From NCBI RefSeq assembly GCF_900186975.1, contig NZ_LT906441.1:2046001-2110000 (forward strand): 64,000 bases of DNA, read 5' to 3'. The notes beneath the pieces were generated by a model. The model had not been told where the DNA came from and ran no database searches. It worked only from the letters and a program-made list of their open reading frames with translations. Origin of the DNA: Cutibacterium granulosum. Its GTDB lineage: Bacteria > Actinomycetota > Actinomycetes > Propionibacteriales > Propionibacteriaceae. A program made the position numbers and the translations under genes. Numbering within the stretch: position 1 is the stretch's first letter; the number at the start of each line of letters is the position of its first letter. This document shows positions 8,946-18,490 of this stretch, in pieces.

Positions 8946-9004
8946 CGACGTCTCACAAAACTGCTCAATGCCTCGACTCAAACCCTGAACGTCGAGTTCA
9001 GCCT

Positions 9005-9514
9005 TTAGGACTGGTTGAAGAACCCTTCGCCCGCAATCCGAGCCTTGTCCTCCGGTGCGACATTGACATTGTGCGGGCACAGCAGGAAGACCTTGCTGGT
9101 GACTCGCTCGATCGTTCCACGCAGACCGAAGATGAGACCAGCCGCGAAGTCGACCAACCGTTTGGCGTCGGAATCATCCATCTCGGTGAGGTTCATGATG
9201 ACCGGAACACCGTCCCGGTACTGCTCACCGATGAGGCGGGCCTCGTTGTAGTTTCGCGGATGAACCGTGAGGATCCGATTGATGTCTGCGATGGAAGGTT
9301 CATCGACGACCATGGGACGCTCCTGTTCACGATGCGGAGAGGCAGACATGGGTTCTTGAGGATCGCCGGACGGCATCGAGGTCAGCTGGGAAGGCTCGTA
9401 CCCATCATCGGAGTAGACCTCTTCGGTCAACTCCTCGTCGCGAAGATCATCATCGTATCGCGCGTCGTCCACCAGACCGACGTATGAGGCAAGCTTCCTG
9501 CCGAACCCAGCCAT
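9005..9514 (-). CDS. sepF: Cell division protein SepF
   Basis: Anchors FtsZ to the membrane, which matters here because ftsA is absent. The product is 169 residues. An N-terminal amphipathic segment (MAGFGRKLASYVGLV) is the membrane anchor. An acidic linker of about 60 residues follows, and then the SepF globular domain (about 80-165) with VHPRNYNEARLIGEQYRDG, VIMNLTEM, and RLVDFAAGLIFGL. AAGGAGA sits 5 bases before the ATG at 9514. Usually ftsZ and sepF are separated by yfiH and yggS; here there are only 349 bases and no such genes. Confidence 0.96.
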   Translation of the reverse strand: MAGFGRKLASYVGLVDDARYDDDLRDEELTEEVYSDDGYEPSQLTSMPSGDPQEPMSASPHREQERPMVVDEPSIADINRILTVHPRNYNEARLIGEQYRDGVPVIMNLTEMDDSDAKRLVDFAAGLIFGLRGTIERVTSKVFLLCPHNVNVAPEDKARIAGEGFFNQS

Positions 9515-9863
9515 GAGCTCTCCTTCACAACACCACGAATCGAGAATACGTCACTCATCAGGGTGCCACGGTCGAGGCGAACCCGATGACAGTGACACGC
9601 AAACACTATCCCACGGGAAACAGCGGGGGCAGTTTTCACCATCATAGTGCCGTCCTTGACACACCGATCGCCCCACCGGGTCACATCACTCCACGGAGCC
9701 ACACTGGCCGCTCCATCTGCCCATTCCCAGCAGTTGTCCCACGACACCGGCAGGACGGAACGCCAGGTATGCGGATCATGTCCACAATGCCTGACGTTCT
9801 GGGATGACCACATGGGGCTGGTCCACGAGCGACAGTCACGCCACGAAAACCCCGAGGGTCGAG
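9515..9863. other. Spacer between ftsZ and sepF, no gene found
   Basis: About 349 bases where most relatives carry yfiH (polyphenol oxidase family) and yggS (PLP-binding protein). I looked for their motifs in all frames and found none; the single long open frame on the minus strand has no recognisable domain. A TATGAT-like hexamer at 9641-9646 (minus strand) could be a sepF promoter element but lacks a -35. Confidence 0.5.
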
Positions 9864-11036
9864 TCACTTCATGAAGTCTGGAATGTCCAGATCGTCCTCG
9901 GCGACGGGAGGAGTGGACCGCTGTGTGTTCGAGCCCTCCTGGGCACTGTGGGAATCCTGCTCCTCGGCGTGCTGCGGGACCGGACGGGCGATTGCCGTGG
10001 TGCCGGATCCAGTCGATGGCCGCGACTGCTGACCGGTGGACCTGTTCTTGAGCCCCGGACGGGCACTGATACCGGGTTGCTTGCGCGGCGGCTGACCGGA
10101 ATCGAAACCAGCTGCGATGACGGTGATGCGGATCTCGTCGCCCAAGGTGTCGTCGATGATGGTACCGAAGATGATGTTGGCCTCGTCGTCGACCGCCTCC
10201 TCGATGAGGCTGGCTGCCGAAGCCACCTCGAACAGCCCCAGATCGGAGCCACCGGCGATCGACATGAGCACCCCATGTGCTCCATCGACCGAGACCTCGA
10301 GCAACGGGGAGGAGATGGCCATCTCGGCTGCCATCCGAGCACGGTCCTCACCCGAGGCATGCCCGATACCCATGAGGGCCGAGCCGGCATTCGACATGAC
10401 GGCCTTGACGTCGGCGAAGTCGAGGTTGATCTGGCCCGGCGTCGTGATGAGGTCGGTGATGCCCGAGACGCCCTGCATGAGCACCTGGTCGGCGACCCGG
10501 AAGGCGTCGGTGATGGTGACCTTCTGATCGGCCATCGACAACAGACGGTCGTTGGGGATGACGATGAGGGTGTCGACCTCCTCCGACAGACGGTTGACGC
10601 CCTCATCGGCCTGGGTCGAACGTCGATGACCCTCGAAGCTGAACGGGCGGGTGACCACACCGATGGTGAGAGCTCCCAGCGAACGGGCGATCTTGGCGAC
10701 GACCGGGGCAGCTCCAGTACCCGTGCCACCGCCTTCACCTGCCGTCACGAAGACCATGTCGGCGCCCTTGAGACACTCCTCGATCTCCTCGGAGTGGTCC
10801 TCGGCGGCCTGTCGGCCCTTGTCAGGATCGGCTCCGGCACCCAGACCCCGAGTGAGTTCTCGCCCGATGTCAAGTTTGACGTCAGCATCGCTGCTGTTGA
10901 GAAGAGCCTGCGCATCCGTGTTGACGGCGATGAACTCGACGCCCTTGAGACCAGCTTCAATCATGCGATTGACGGCATTGCAGCCGCCGCCGCCCACGCC
11001 AACGACTCTGATGACCGCGGTGGTTTGACTTGCCAC
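9864..11036 (-). CDS. ftsZ: Cell division GTPase FtsZ
   Basis: Tubulin-like GTPase that forms the cytokinetic ring. The 390-residue product shows [15 protein letters not shown] near the N-terminus, the tubulin signature [13 protein letters not shown] at about 101-113, and the T7-loop region with [12 protein letters not shown] hydrophilic linker (about 315-380, Gln/Pro/Ser-rich) leads to the conserved C-terminal peptide [10 protein letters not shown], which binds SepF and other partners. The start is GTG at 11036 with GAGGTTCC upstream. A terminator and a candidate promoter lie between ftsQ and this gene, so ftsZ has its own transcript in addition to any read-through. ftsA is absent, as is normal for actinobacteria. 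Confidence 0.98.
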   Translation of the reverse strand: MASQTTAVIRVVGVGGGGCNAVNRMIEAGLKGVEFIAVNTDAQALLNSSDADVKLDIGRELTRGLGAGADPDKGRQAAEDHSEEIEECLKGADMVFVTAGEGGGTGTGAAPVVAKIARSLGALTIGVVTRPFSFEGHRRSTQADEGVNRLSEEVDTLIVIPNDRLLSMADQKVTITDAFRVADQVLMQGVSGITDLITTPGQINLDFADVKAVMSNAGSALMGIGHASGEDRARMAAEMAISSPLLEVSVDGAHGVLMSIAGGSDLGLFEVASAASLIEEAVDDEANIIFGTIIDDTLGDEIRITVIAAGFDSGQPPRKQPGISARPGLKNRSTGQQSRPSTGSGTTAIARPVPQHAEEQDSHSAQEGSNTQRSTPPVAEDDLDIPDFMK

Positions 11037-11074
11037 TGGAACCTCAATTCGTAGAGAGCCGATCTTCTTGAAAG

Positions 11075-11103
11075 GTTATTGACCACCACCGGCTGGTGTC
11101 CAA
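11075..11103 (-). promoter_or_regulatory. Candidate ftsZ promoter
   Basis: Minus strand: TTGGAC at 11103-11098, a 17-base spacer and AATAAC at 11080-11075. It falls just after the ftsQ terminator and about 30 bases before the predicted transcription start relative to the ftsZ GTG. The hexamers match only moderately. Confidence 0.35.
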
Positions 11104-11136
11104 CAAAAATAGGGAGTCTCAACCACGGGTTGAGAC
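11101..11136 (-). terminator. Rho-independent terminator between ftsQ and ftsZ
   Basis: Minus strand: a 9-base stem GTCTCAACC/GGTTGAGAC with a 3-base loop, followed by TCCCTATTTTTG. The stem plus U-tract is a good intrinsic terminator. It lies about 200 bases after the ftsQ stop, so it would end the long mraZ-ftsQ transcript before ftsZ. Confidence 0.75.
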
Positions 11137-11335
11137 CTGGCCGGGAGCGCCCATACCCTCCTGCCGCACCCATTGAACCATCGGGGGCAATCACTCAGAT
11201 CCGATGTCACGGACGCATGACGTGCCCGCCGCGAGAGGAGCTTGAGCGCCACTGATGCCGAGCAATCCTTCTCCGGAGAGCAGAACACGTGCACACCCGA
11301 GCCACCCGCCACTGGGGCGGCCTGGAAGGCAGGAT

Positions 11336-12055
11336 CTACCTCGACGTGGGCCGTTGCGGGCTCGAGACGTCGTAAACCTTGGCCTTGACGTTGAGCATTG
11401 CCGTCGCCACCTTGGACTTCAGCGCAGACTCATCCGCCGATCCCCAGACGATGGTACCTCCCTTGGCAAGGTGAATCTGGATGGAATCGGTACCTCGGAC
11501 CTCGATGTGATCGGTCTGGGCACGAATCTCCTTGCTCAATGACGAGGCAACGGTGGCGGCATCGGTACGCATTCGCGGCTTGGACGCATCCAACCTCACG
11601 ACGAGCAGCTGGGAACTCCTGGTGGCGGACTGATGAAACATCTGCCCATGCTCGTCCACCCAGGTGAAACCGCCATGACCGCTCACCTGGTACACGGGAC
11701 GTCGCTCGGTGACGGCGATCTGCACCGTGCGCGGCCAGTGCCTGCTCACCGTCACGTCAGCAACGTCCGGCATCGCCGCCACGGACGAAGCCACATGATC
11801 CACATCAACCCTGGCCAGCGGAGTTCCGGGGGAAATGCTGGCAGCGTCGCGTACCTGGTCGGCCTTGAGCATCCTGACGCCGGTGACGTCGACGTGCTCG
11901 ACCGCGAACACCGTGCTGTGACGTACCACGACCACTGCCACGGCCACGAGAACGGCAATCCCCACGGTAACCACGACGGCAGTTCTCCGACGCCGCTGTC
12001 GCCGGTGTCGTTTGACGTCGATCGCCCCGGTGATGTCGGTGATCGAGCGGCTCAT
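11336..12055 (-). CDS. ftsQ: Cell division protein FtsQ/DivIB
   Basis: Bitopic divisome protein that links the early ring to FtsL and the FtsWI synthase. It has 239 residues: a basic cytoplasmic N-terminus (about 1-24), one membrane helix (25-44), a POTRA domain with VEHVDVTGVRML and VRDAASISPGTPLARVD, then the FtsQ beta domain (about 120-225). The ATG at 12055 overlaps the murC stop in an ATGA quartet, implying translational coupling. Codon use and length fit the neighbours. Confidence 0.94.
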   Translation of the reverse strand: MSRSITDITGAIDVKRHRRQRRRRTAVVVTVGIAVLVAVAVVVVRHSTVFAVEHVDVTGVRMLKADQVRDAASISPGTPLARVDVDHVASSVAAMPDVADVTVSRHWPRTVQIAVTERRPVYQVSGHGGFTWVDEHGQMFHQSATRSSQLLVVRLDASKPRMRTDAATVASSLSKEIRAQTDHIEVRGTDSIQIHLAKGGTIVWGSADESALKSKVATAMLNVKAKVYDVSSPQRPTSR

Positions 12056-13467
12056 GCGTCGGTGTCCTGCAACAACGGGAGCAGCAGCGGCCCGATGAGG
12101 CTGATGTCACCAGCTCCCAGCGTGATGACGAGGTCGCCGGGGCGCACCCGGCCGGTCAGCACCTCGGGCAACATCGCCTTGTCTGCGACATAGCAGCTCG
12201 ACCCACCGTGGGAGAGCACGGCATCGTGGACGAGTCGACCGCTCACCCCGGCGATGGACTCCTCCCTGGCCGGGTAGACGTCGGTGACGAAGACCTCGTC
12301 GGCCAGGGTGAGGGCGGCGCCGAACCCATCGGCGAAATCCCGGGTTCGGGTGAACAGGTGTGGCTGGAAGCACGCGACGACCCTGCCCTGCTCGGCGACC
12401 CGGCGAGCAGCCCCCAGGGTGGCGCGGATCTCGGTGGGATGGTGGGCGTAGTCGTCGAAGACCGACACCCCGCCCCTGCGTCCCAGCAGCTGGAACCGAC
12501 GCAGCGTCCCGGTGAAATTCCTCGTTCCGGCCAGGACATCTGCCTCTGGGACACCCAACAGGCTGACCGCGCAGTACGCTGCAGCAGCATTGGACAGGTT
12601 GTACTGGCCGGGAACATTAAGTTCCAGACGACTCGTGGTGCGGCCATGTGAGATCGTCGCACAACTCGTGGTGCCGTCCAGTACGACGTCGGTGAGACGT
12701 ACCTCGGCGTCCTCCGACTCCCCGTAGGTGACGACCTGCACCGTCCCGGTCTCCTCCAGTCGGCGAGCCAGTTCGGCGGCCCCCGGATCGTCGACACAGA
12801 CGATGACGTACCTCACCTGCGGACGGGTGGCCATCGTGACGAATCCGTCGAAGTAACGCTGTGGGGTGCCCCAGTTGTCGAGGTGGTCGGCCTCCACATT
12901 GGTGACGATGACGATCTGGCTGGGGTACTGCAGGAAGGACCCGTCGGACTCGTCGGCCTCGACGACGAAGGCATCCCCTCGTCCCAGATGTGCCGAGCGT
13001 CCACTGGTGGCCAACGGGGAGCCGATGACGTAGGACGGATCCATGCCGGCGTCGGTGAGGATGCTGGCGATGATGGCGCTGGTCGTCGTCTTACCGTGGG
13101 TACCGGCCACCGACACGCCCTGATGGTCGAGCATGAGTGCTGCCAGGGCGGCGCTGCGATGCCAGATCCGCAGACCGAGTCGACGAGCCTCGAGCAGTTC
13201 CGGGTTGTCGTCGTGAATGGCCGAGGACACCACAACCGTGCGTGCCCCGTGGACGTGGGAGGGATCGTGCCCCACCCAGGTGTGCACACCCATGGCCTTG
13301 AGCGACTCCAGACGGGTCGAGTTCACCTGGTCGGACCCCGACACCTCCGCCCCCAGCTCGGCGTATACTCGCGCCACACCACTCATGCCGGCTCCACCAA
13401 TGGCGATGAAGTGCACCGGACCGATGGTGCGCGGATCCTCCAGGTGGACGGGCTCGCGAAGGGTCAC
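12052..13467 (-). CDS. murC: UDP-N-acetylmuramate--L-alanine ligase
   Basis: Adds the first amino acid, L-Ala, to UDP-MurNAc using ATP. The 471-residue product has the N-terminal Rossmann-like domain with FIAIGGAGMSGVA, the ATP site GTHGKTTTSAII (about 112-123), the central-domain EADESDGSF motif, and the C-terminal domain with DDYAHHPTEIRATL. The start is a GTG at 13467 that overlaps the murG stop as GTGA. It sits between murG and ftsQ, the usual actinobacterial order. Confidence 0.97.
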   Translation of the reverse strand: MTLREPVHLEDPRTIGPVHFIAIGGAGMSGVARVYAELGAEVSGSDQVNSTRLESLKAMGVHTWVGHDPSHVHGARTVVVSSAIHDDNPELLEARRLGLRIWHRSAALAALMLDHQGVSVAGTHGKTTTSAIIASILTDAGMDPSYVIGSPLATSGRSAHLGRGDAFVVEADESDGSFLQYPSQIVIVTNVEADHLDNWGTPQRYFDGFVTMATRPQVRYVIVCVDDPGAAELARRLEETGTVQVVTYGESEDAEVRLTDVVLDGTTSCATISHGRTTSRLELNVPGQYNLSNAAAAYCAVSLLGVPEADVLAGTRNFTGTLRRFQLLGRRGGVSVFDDYAHHPTEIRATLGAARRVAEQGRVVACFQPHLFTRTRDFADGFGAALTLADEVFVTDVYPAREESIAGVSGRLVHDAVLSHGGSSCYVADKAMLPEVLTGRVRPGDLVITLGAGDISLIGPLLLPLLQDTDA

Positions 13468-14579
13468 TTCTTCCTCCTCGTCGCTGCCGAGACAACCGCC
13501 TGGGCAAGGTTCTGTGCTGCCTGGGTGGACATGAGGTCGCGTCCGGCCATGGACATCCGGGCCAGTTCGTCAGGGTGGTGGATCCGTGCCACCTCACGCA
13601 TGAGACGAGTGACATTCAGCTCATCGTCCCTGATGAGCACTCCCCCACCGGCGGCCACGACCGAGGAGGCATTGCGGGCCTGCTCACCATTGCCGTGTGG
13701 CAGGGGGACGTAGATCGTGGGAAGACCACACACCGCCGTCTCGACGACCGTGCCAGCACCCGAGCGAGCGACCATGAGATCGGCTGCTGCGTAGGCTCGG
13801 GCCATGTCGTCGACGTAGACCACCGGCACCCATCGGGCACCGGTACTGTCATCGGTGTGGGTGCGGGCGTCCGCCACGTTCCTGGGACCCAGCACGTGCA
13901 GCACCTGTACTCCGTCGGCGAGCAGCTGGCCACGGGCTTGGACGACCGCGGTGTTCACCGAGACCGCACCCTGGGAGCCTCCGGAGACCAGCAAGGTCGG
14001 GCGGTCCTCGTCCAGCCCGAACTCCTTGCGGGTGCGGCGTCGACGGTCAGCTCGATCCCGTTCGTCCAGACTCGCGAGCTCAGCGACATTGTCCCGCAAC
14101 GGCATACCGATGAACTCAGCACCCGGCAGTGGGGTGTCGGGGAACGCCGTGTACACCCCGGCTGCGAAGCGAGCGGCGACCTTGTTGGCGAGCCCCGGTA
14201 CCGCATTCTGCTCATGGACGACGACCGGAATGTGTCGCGACCGGGCAGCCAGGTAGGCGGGCATGGAGACGTACCCGCCGAAGCCGACGACGACGTCGGC
14301 CTCGCGTGCGTCCAGCACCTCACCAGCACGTCGCACGGCCCCAACCAGGCGCGCGGGCACCTTGACCAGATCGACGGAAAACTTGCGCGGCAGCGGCACG
14401 GGGGGAATCATGTCGATCTGCAATCCGGCATCGGGAATGACTCGCCCCTCCAAGCCCTTGGGAGTCCCGATGCACGACACCTGATCGACCTGCGCGATCG
14501 TTGCCAGCTGCTGTGCGGTCGCGATGAGTGGTGAGGTGTGTCCAGCAGTGCCACCACCTGCCAGTACCACGTTGACCAT
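13464..14579 (-). CDS. murG: UDP-N-acetylglucosamine--lipid I transferase
   Basis: Peripheral membrane glycosyltransferase (GT28) that turns lipid I into lipid II on the inner face of the membrane. It has 371 residues in two Rossmann domains. The N-terminal glycine loop is VLAGGGTAGHTSPL, the acceptor region holds VVVHEQNAVPGLANK, and the donor site holds LLVSGGSQGAVSVN and LMVARSGAGTVVET. AAGGACTGACAC precedes the ATG at 14579. The gap of 34 bases to ftsW is one of the few non-overlapping junctions in the cluster. Confidence 0.97.
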   Translation of the reverse strand: MVNVVLAGGGTAGHTSPLIATAQQLATIAQVDQVSCIGTPKGLEGRVIPDAGLQIDMIPPVPLPRKFSVDLVKVPARLVGAVRRAGEVLDAREADVVVGFGGYVSMPAYLAARSRHIPVVVHEQNAVPGLANKVAARFAAGVYTAFPDTPLPGAEFIGMPLRDNVAELASLDERDRADRRRRTRKEFGLDEDRPTLLVSGGSQGAVSVNTAVVQARGQLLADGVQVLHVLGPRNVADARTHTDDSTGARWVPVVYVDDMARAYAAADLMVARSGAGTVVETAVCGLPTIYVPLPHGNGEQARNASSVVAAGGGVLIRDDELNVTRLMREVARIHHPDELARMSMAGRDLMSTQAAQNLAQAVVSAATRRKK

Positions 14580-14613
14580 GTGTCAGTCCTTCCCCTTCCT
14601 GCCCATCGCAGGT

Positions 14614-15918
14614 TCAGTTGCTGCCGGAATCGTCGACCACCGATGTCACCCTCGGTGGTTTCCTGCGGCGGGTGGCATCCAGGTACCGCTGAGCCGCTGG
14701 TTCCCGGCGTGCGCACGAGAGCAGAACACCCATTGCCGCCAGGTTCGACACCAATGCTGACCCTCCGACCGAGATGAATGGTAGGGGCACGCCGATGACC
14801 GGCGCCAATGTCAGGGAAACAGCCATGTTGATGAGCGCCTGGACGCCGATCCACGCCGTGATCGTCGCGGCGGCAATGCGCAGGAACTGCGACTGGGAAC
14901 GCACCGCAACCCGAATCCCCGCCCAGCAGAGCAGGGCGAAGAGGACGATGACCGTCACGGTGCCCACCAGCCCGAGCTCCTCACCGAGCACGGCGAAGAC
15001 GAAGTCGTTCTGGGCACCGTCGTAGAGCCCGCCCCACTTCTGTTTGGACGCCCCGATGCCAACCCCGCCCAGACCACCGGTGGCCAGGGCATAGGTTGCC
15101 GCCAATGGCTGGTCCGAGGTGGTGCTGTCGCTGGAGGGGTCCAGGAAGGTCACGATGCGCTGCATCCGGTAGGGAGCCTGAACGATCATCGCCACGACCC
15201 CCACGGCGCCTACGGCCAGCAGGGTGAGGATGTGACGCACCGGCATCCCGCAGACCCACATCTGCACGAGGACGATCGCCGCAAGGATGAGCGCCGTACC
15301 AAGGTCCCCTTGGACGAGCACCATGAGGATGACGCTTCCCTGGATGACGAGGAACCAGAAGAAATCCTTGACCTCGCCAATCGTCTCCCGGTGTCGGGCA
15401 AGATAGGCCGCGCCGATGAGCACCAGGGAGAACTTGGCGAACTCCGAGGGCTGCACCCCCACCGGCCCCACCGACAACCAGGAGCGGTTTCCCTTCCCGG
15501 CATCGTCTCCCACGAACAAGGTCGCGACCAGCATGAGACCGACCACCACCCAGACGATCCCGGCCGTCCGGCGTAGGAACTCCTCGCTGAACCTGCCAAA
15601 GACCAATCCGGCAATGATGCCGATGGCCAGGAAACCGAGTTGTCGTTTGGCGAAGTAGTAAGGACTGTTGCCAAGCATCTGTGCGTACACCGATGACGAG
15701 GACAGACTCATGAGGGTGCCAATGCCCAACAGCAGCAGGGTGACGACGAGCAGCACGAGGTAGTCGAGCATGGGCTGGGCGAGCAAGGGTTTCCTGCCAT
15801 CTGAGCGCGCAGATCCGTTGTCCAGCCTCATCCATCGGTACCATCGCGCGATGGCGTTGGAATGGCGTCGGTTGCCAGTCATGTTCCCCATCACCGCACC
15901 GTCCGTCGTGTGACTCAT
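14614..15918 (-). CDS. ftsW: Division-specific glycan polymerase FtsW
   Basis: SEDS-family polymerase that, together with FtsI, polymerises lipid II at the septum. The product is 434 residues with about ten membrane helices. Family landmarks include SVGPVGVQPSEFAKFSLV, VQGDLGTALIL, GASKQKWGGLYDGAQNDFVFAVLGEELG and PLPFISVGGSALVSNLAAMG. The ATG at 15918 lies two bases after the murD stop and keeps the cytoplasmic N-terminal tail (about 50 residues) reasonable. The frame is open upstream to 16278, but that part is inside murD. A Ser/Arg-rich cytoplasmic C-terminal tail ends the protein. Confidence 0.96.
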   Translation of the reverse strand: MSHTTDGAVMGNMTGNRRHSNAIARWYRWMRLDNGSARSDGRKPLLAQPMLDYLVLLVVTLLLLGIGTLMSLSSSSVYAQMLGNSPYYFAKRQLGFLAIGIIAGLVFGRFSEEFLRRTAGIVWVVVGLMLVATLFVGDDAGKGNRSWLSVGPVGVQPSEFAKFSLVLIGAAYLARHRETIGEVKDFFWFLVIQGSVILMVLVQGDLGTALILAAIVLVQMWVCGMPVRHILTLLAVGAVGVVAMIVQAPYRMQRIVTFLDPSSDSTTSDQPLAATYALATGGLGGVGIGASKQKWGGLYDGAQNDFVFAVLGEELGLVGTVTVIVLFALLCWAGIRVAVRSQSQFLRIAAATITAWIGVQALINMAVSLTLAPVIGVPLPFISVGGSALVSNLAAMGVLLSCARREPAAQRYLDATRRRKPPRVTSVVDDSGSN

Positions 15919-15920
15919 CG

Positions 15921-17408
15921 TCACCGACTCTCCGGCTCGTCGTCCGCACGCGCCGGGCCGAGGGCACAGGCAGCACGGGCGAAGTCGTCCCCACGTACGT
16001 CGTAGCCGGTCCAGATGTCCCGACTGGCGCACCCGGGAGCCAGCAGCACGGTGTCGCCGGGGCGGGCCATGCGCGCCGCCTGGGTGACGGCCTCGTCCAT
16101 GACGGTGCGATCCATGGTGTCCAGGACGACGACCGGCACATCGGGAGCATGTTCGGCAAGGCTCTCGGCAATGCGCTGCCGGTCCACACCCAGCACGACG
16201 ACTCCACGCAGTCGGTTGGCGTGGGTCTGGACGAGGGTGTCGAAGGAGGTGTCCTTGGCCTGGCCGCCAGCGATCCACACGATCGACTCGAATGCTCGCA
16301 TGGAGGAGTTCGCGGCGTGCGGATTGGTGGCCTTGGAGTCGTCGACCCAGGTGATGTCACCGCCCTGGTGGACGGTCTCGATGCGGTGCCCGCCCAGGTG
16401 CAGGTTCTGCAGCCCCTGGGCCACTGCCTGCGGGCTCACCCCGAAGGACCGGGTGAGTGCAGCAGCGGCCAAGGCATTCTCCACATTGTGCGGGGCAGCT
16501 GGCTGGACGTCGGCAACCCTGGCCAGTGGCAGGGCCGAGCTGTGCCGCTCGGCGATGAAGGCTCGGTCGACGATCATGTCGTCCACCACACCGATCATCG
16601 AGAGACCGGGGATCCCGTTGCGAAAGCCGATGGCTCGGGCACCCTCGACGACGTCGGCCTCCTCCACCATCTTCTCGGTGGCCGGGTCGTCGTGATTGTA
16701 GACGCAGGAGTGCGTCACCTGGTGGAAGATGCGCGCCTTGTCGGCACCGTAGGCCGCGTAGGGGTCGTCGGCATGGGCGTACCACTCCAGATGGTCCTCG
16801 TGCAGGTTGAGCACGGCTGCCGAGTGCAGCGCCAGCGACGGCGACCAGTGCAGCTGGAAGCTCGAGAGTTCCACGGCGAAGACGTCGTAGTCCACCTCGT
16901 CGGCCATGGCCTCGAGGATCGGCCGCCCGATGTTGCCCACCGCAGCAGCCTTGTATCCACCAGCGATGAGCATCGACTCGGTCATCTGGGTGGTCGTCGT
17001 CTTGCCATTGGTACCGGTGATGCCCAGCCAGGGCACGACGCGGTCGGGATGCATGAGACGCCAGGCAAGCTCCGGTTCACCCCACACCGGCACATCGGCA
17101 GCCAGGGCCTGGGCGATGAGCGGTTGGGTTGGACGCCATCCCGGCGAGACGATGACGAGATCGGTCCCGGGCGGCAGCTGCGCCGTCGATCCGGCCCCCA
17201 GCCGCACCGAGGCGCCCAGGACCTCCAGCAGATTGGCCTTGTCCCGATGGTCGTCGTCATCGCGATCGTCCAGGACGAGCACCGAGGCGTCTAGGTCGAG
17301 CAGCGCATCGGCAGCTGCGAAACCAGACACCCCCAGACCAGCAATGACCACCTGCACACTCGACCAGTCGAAGAGCCGGTCGGCCCGGTCAAGATTCACT
17401 CCACTCAC
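15921..17408 (-). CDS. murD: UDP-N-acetylmuramoylalanine--D-glutamate ligase
   Basis: Adds D-Glu to UDP-MurNAc-L-Ala. The 495-residue product has an N-terminal Rossmann-type domain starting [20 protein letters not shown], the ATP-binding [14 protein letters not shown] segment, and a C-terminal domain with [14 protein letters not shown] and [15 protein letters not shown]. The start is taken as GTG at 17408, because this gives the GTGA overlap with mraY used at most other junctions. A second GTG three codons later (17399) is possible. The frame is open further upstream inside mraY. Confidence 0.96.
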   Translation of the reverse strand: MSGVNLDRADRLFDWSSVQVVIAGLGVSGFAAADALLDLDASVLVLDDRDDDDHRDKANLLEVLGASVRLGAGSTAQLPPGTDLVIVSPGWRPTQPLIAQALAADVPVWGEPELAWRLMHPDRVVPWLGITGTNGKTTTTQMTESMLIAGGYKAAAVGNIGRPILEAMADEVDYDVFAVELSSFQLHWSPSLALHSAAVLNLHEDHLEWYAHADDPYAAYGADKARIFHQVTHSCVYNHDDPATEKMVEEADVVEGARAIGFRNGIPGLSMIGVVDDMIVDRAFIAERHSSALPLARVADVQPAAPHNVENALAAAALTRSFGVSPQAVAQGLQNLHLGGHRIETVHQGGDITWVDDSKATNPHAANSSMRAFESIVWIAGGQAKDTSFDTLVQTHANRLRGVVVLGVDRQRIAESLAEHAPDVPVVVLDTMDRTVMDEAVTQAARMARPGDTVLLAPGCASRDIWTGYDVRGDDFARAACALGPARADDEPESR

Positions 17409-18490
17409 TGTCCTGCCACCCATTCGCCGTAGAAGATTCCCATGCCTGCTGCCACGAAGAGACCACAGATGATCCAGAACCGGATCACGACGGTGACCTC
17501 CTCCCATCCCTTCATCTCGAAGTGGTGGTGTAGTGGCGCCATCTTGAAGATTCGTCTGCCCTGCCCGGTACGTTTCGCGGTGATCTTGAAGACCCCCACC
17601 TGCAGCATCACCGAGAGGGTCTCCACGACGAACAGCCCTCCGATGATGACGAGCAGCAGCTCGGTGCGCGACACGACGGCCAGTCCAGCCACCGCACCGC
17701 CCAGGGCCAACGATCCGGTGTCACCGAGGAAGATCTTCGCCGGTTTGGCGTTCCACCACAGAAACCCGAAACACGCCCCCGCCAGGGCCAGGGCCACCAC
17801 TGCAATGTCATAGGGATCGCGCACCTCGTAGCACCGCGACAGACCTGCGGGGGAATGCGAGCACCACTGGTTGAACTGCCAGACACTCAACAAGGTGTAG
17901 GCACCGAAGACCATGGCTGCCGATCCGGTCGCCAGTCCGTCCAGGCCATCGGTGAGATTGACGCCGTTGGACGTACCCGCGATGAGGATGATGATCCAGA
18001 TGACGGCGAGCCAGACCGGCAGCTGGGCCCACGGCAGGTCACGCAGGAACGAGATCGCCGGAGACCCCGGGGTGACGCCGTTCCTGTCGGGGAAGAACAG
18101 CACACCGACACCGAAGACGATCGCCACGATCGCCTGCCCGATGAGCTTTCCCCGAGGTTTGAGACCCAGGGATCTCTGTTTGGAGATCTTGGTCCAGTCG
18201 TCGAGGAAACCGATGAACCCCATCCCGGCGAACAGCCACAGCACCAACAGGGCCGAGATGCTCGGGGCGGTCATCGTCACCAGATGCGCAATGGTGTACG
18301 ACAGCAGCACCGAGACGATGATGACGGCACCGCCCATGGTGGGGGTGCCCTTCTTGGTGCGGTGGGTGGTGGGGCCATCGTCACGGATGTACTGCCCGTA
18401 GCCGTGGGCGGCCAGGAACTTCACGAACCACCGAGTGCCAACCAAGGGGCCGAGCATGGCCACGGCACCGGCCAGGAGGATCGTCTTCAC
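17405..18490 (-). CDS. mraY: Phospho-N-acetylmuramoyl-pentapeptide transferase
   Basis: Integral membrane enzyme that moves phospho-MurNAc-pentapeptide onto undecaprenyl phosphate, forming lipid I. The product is 361 residues with ten predicted membrane helices. Conserved segments include [13 protein letters not shown], the GFLDDWTK Asp-Asp pair, [26 protein letters not shown] and [11 protein letters not shown]. The GTG at 18490 overlaps the murF stop as GTGA. It matches the family along its full length. Confidence 0.98.
   Translation of the reverse strand: MKTILLAGAVAMLGPLVGTRWFVKFLAAHGYGQYIRDDGPTTHRTKKGTPTMGGAVIIVSVLLSYTIAHLVTMTAPSISALLVLWLFAGMGFIGFLDDWTKISKQRSLGLKPRGKLIGQAIVAIVFGVGVLFFPDRNGVTPGSPAISFLRDLPWAQLPVWLAVIWIIILIAGTSNGVNLTDGLDGLATGSAAMVFGAYTLLSVWQFNQWCSHSPAGLSRCYEVRDPYDIAVVALALAGACFGFLWWNAKPAKIFLGDTGSLALGGAVAGLAVVSRTELLLVIIGGLFVVETLSVMLQVGVFKITAKRTGQGRRIFKMAPLHHHFEMKGWEEVTVVIRFWIICGLFVAAGMGIFYGEWVAGQ

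Noticed and set aside
9427-9867. Minus-strand 146-codon frame between ftsZ and sepF as yfiH or yggS remnant
   Set aside because: No motif of either family, overlaps the sepF start in another frame.
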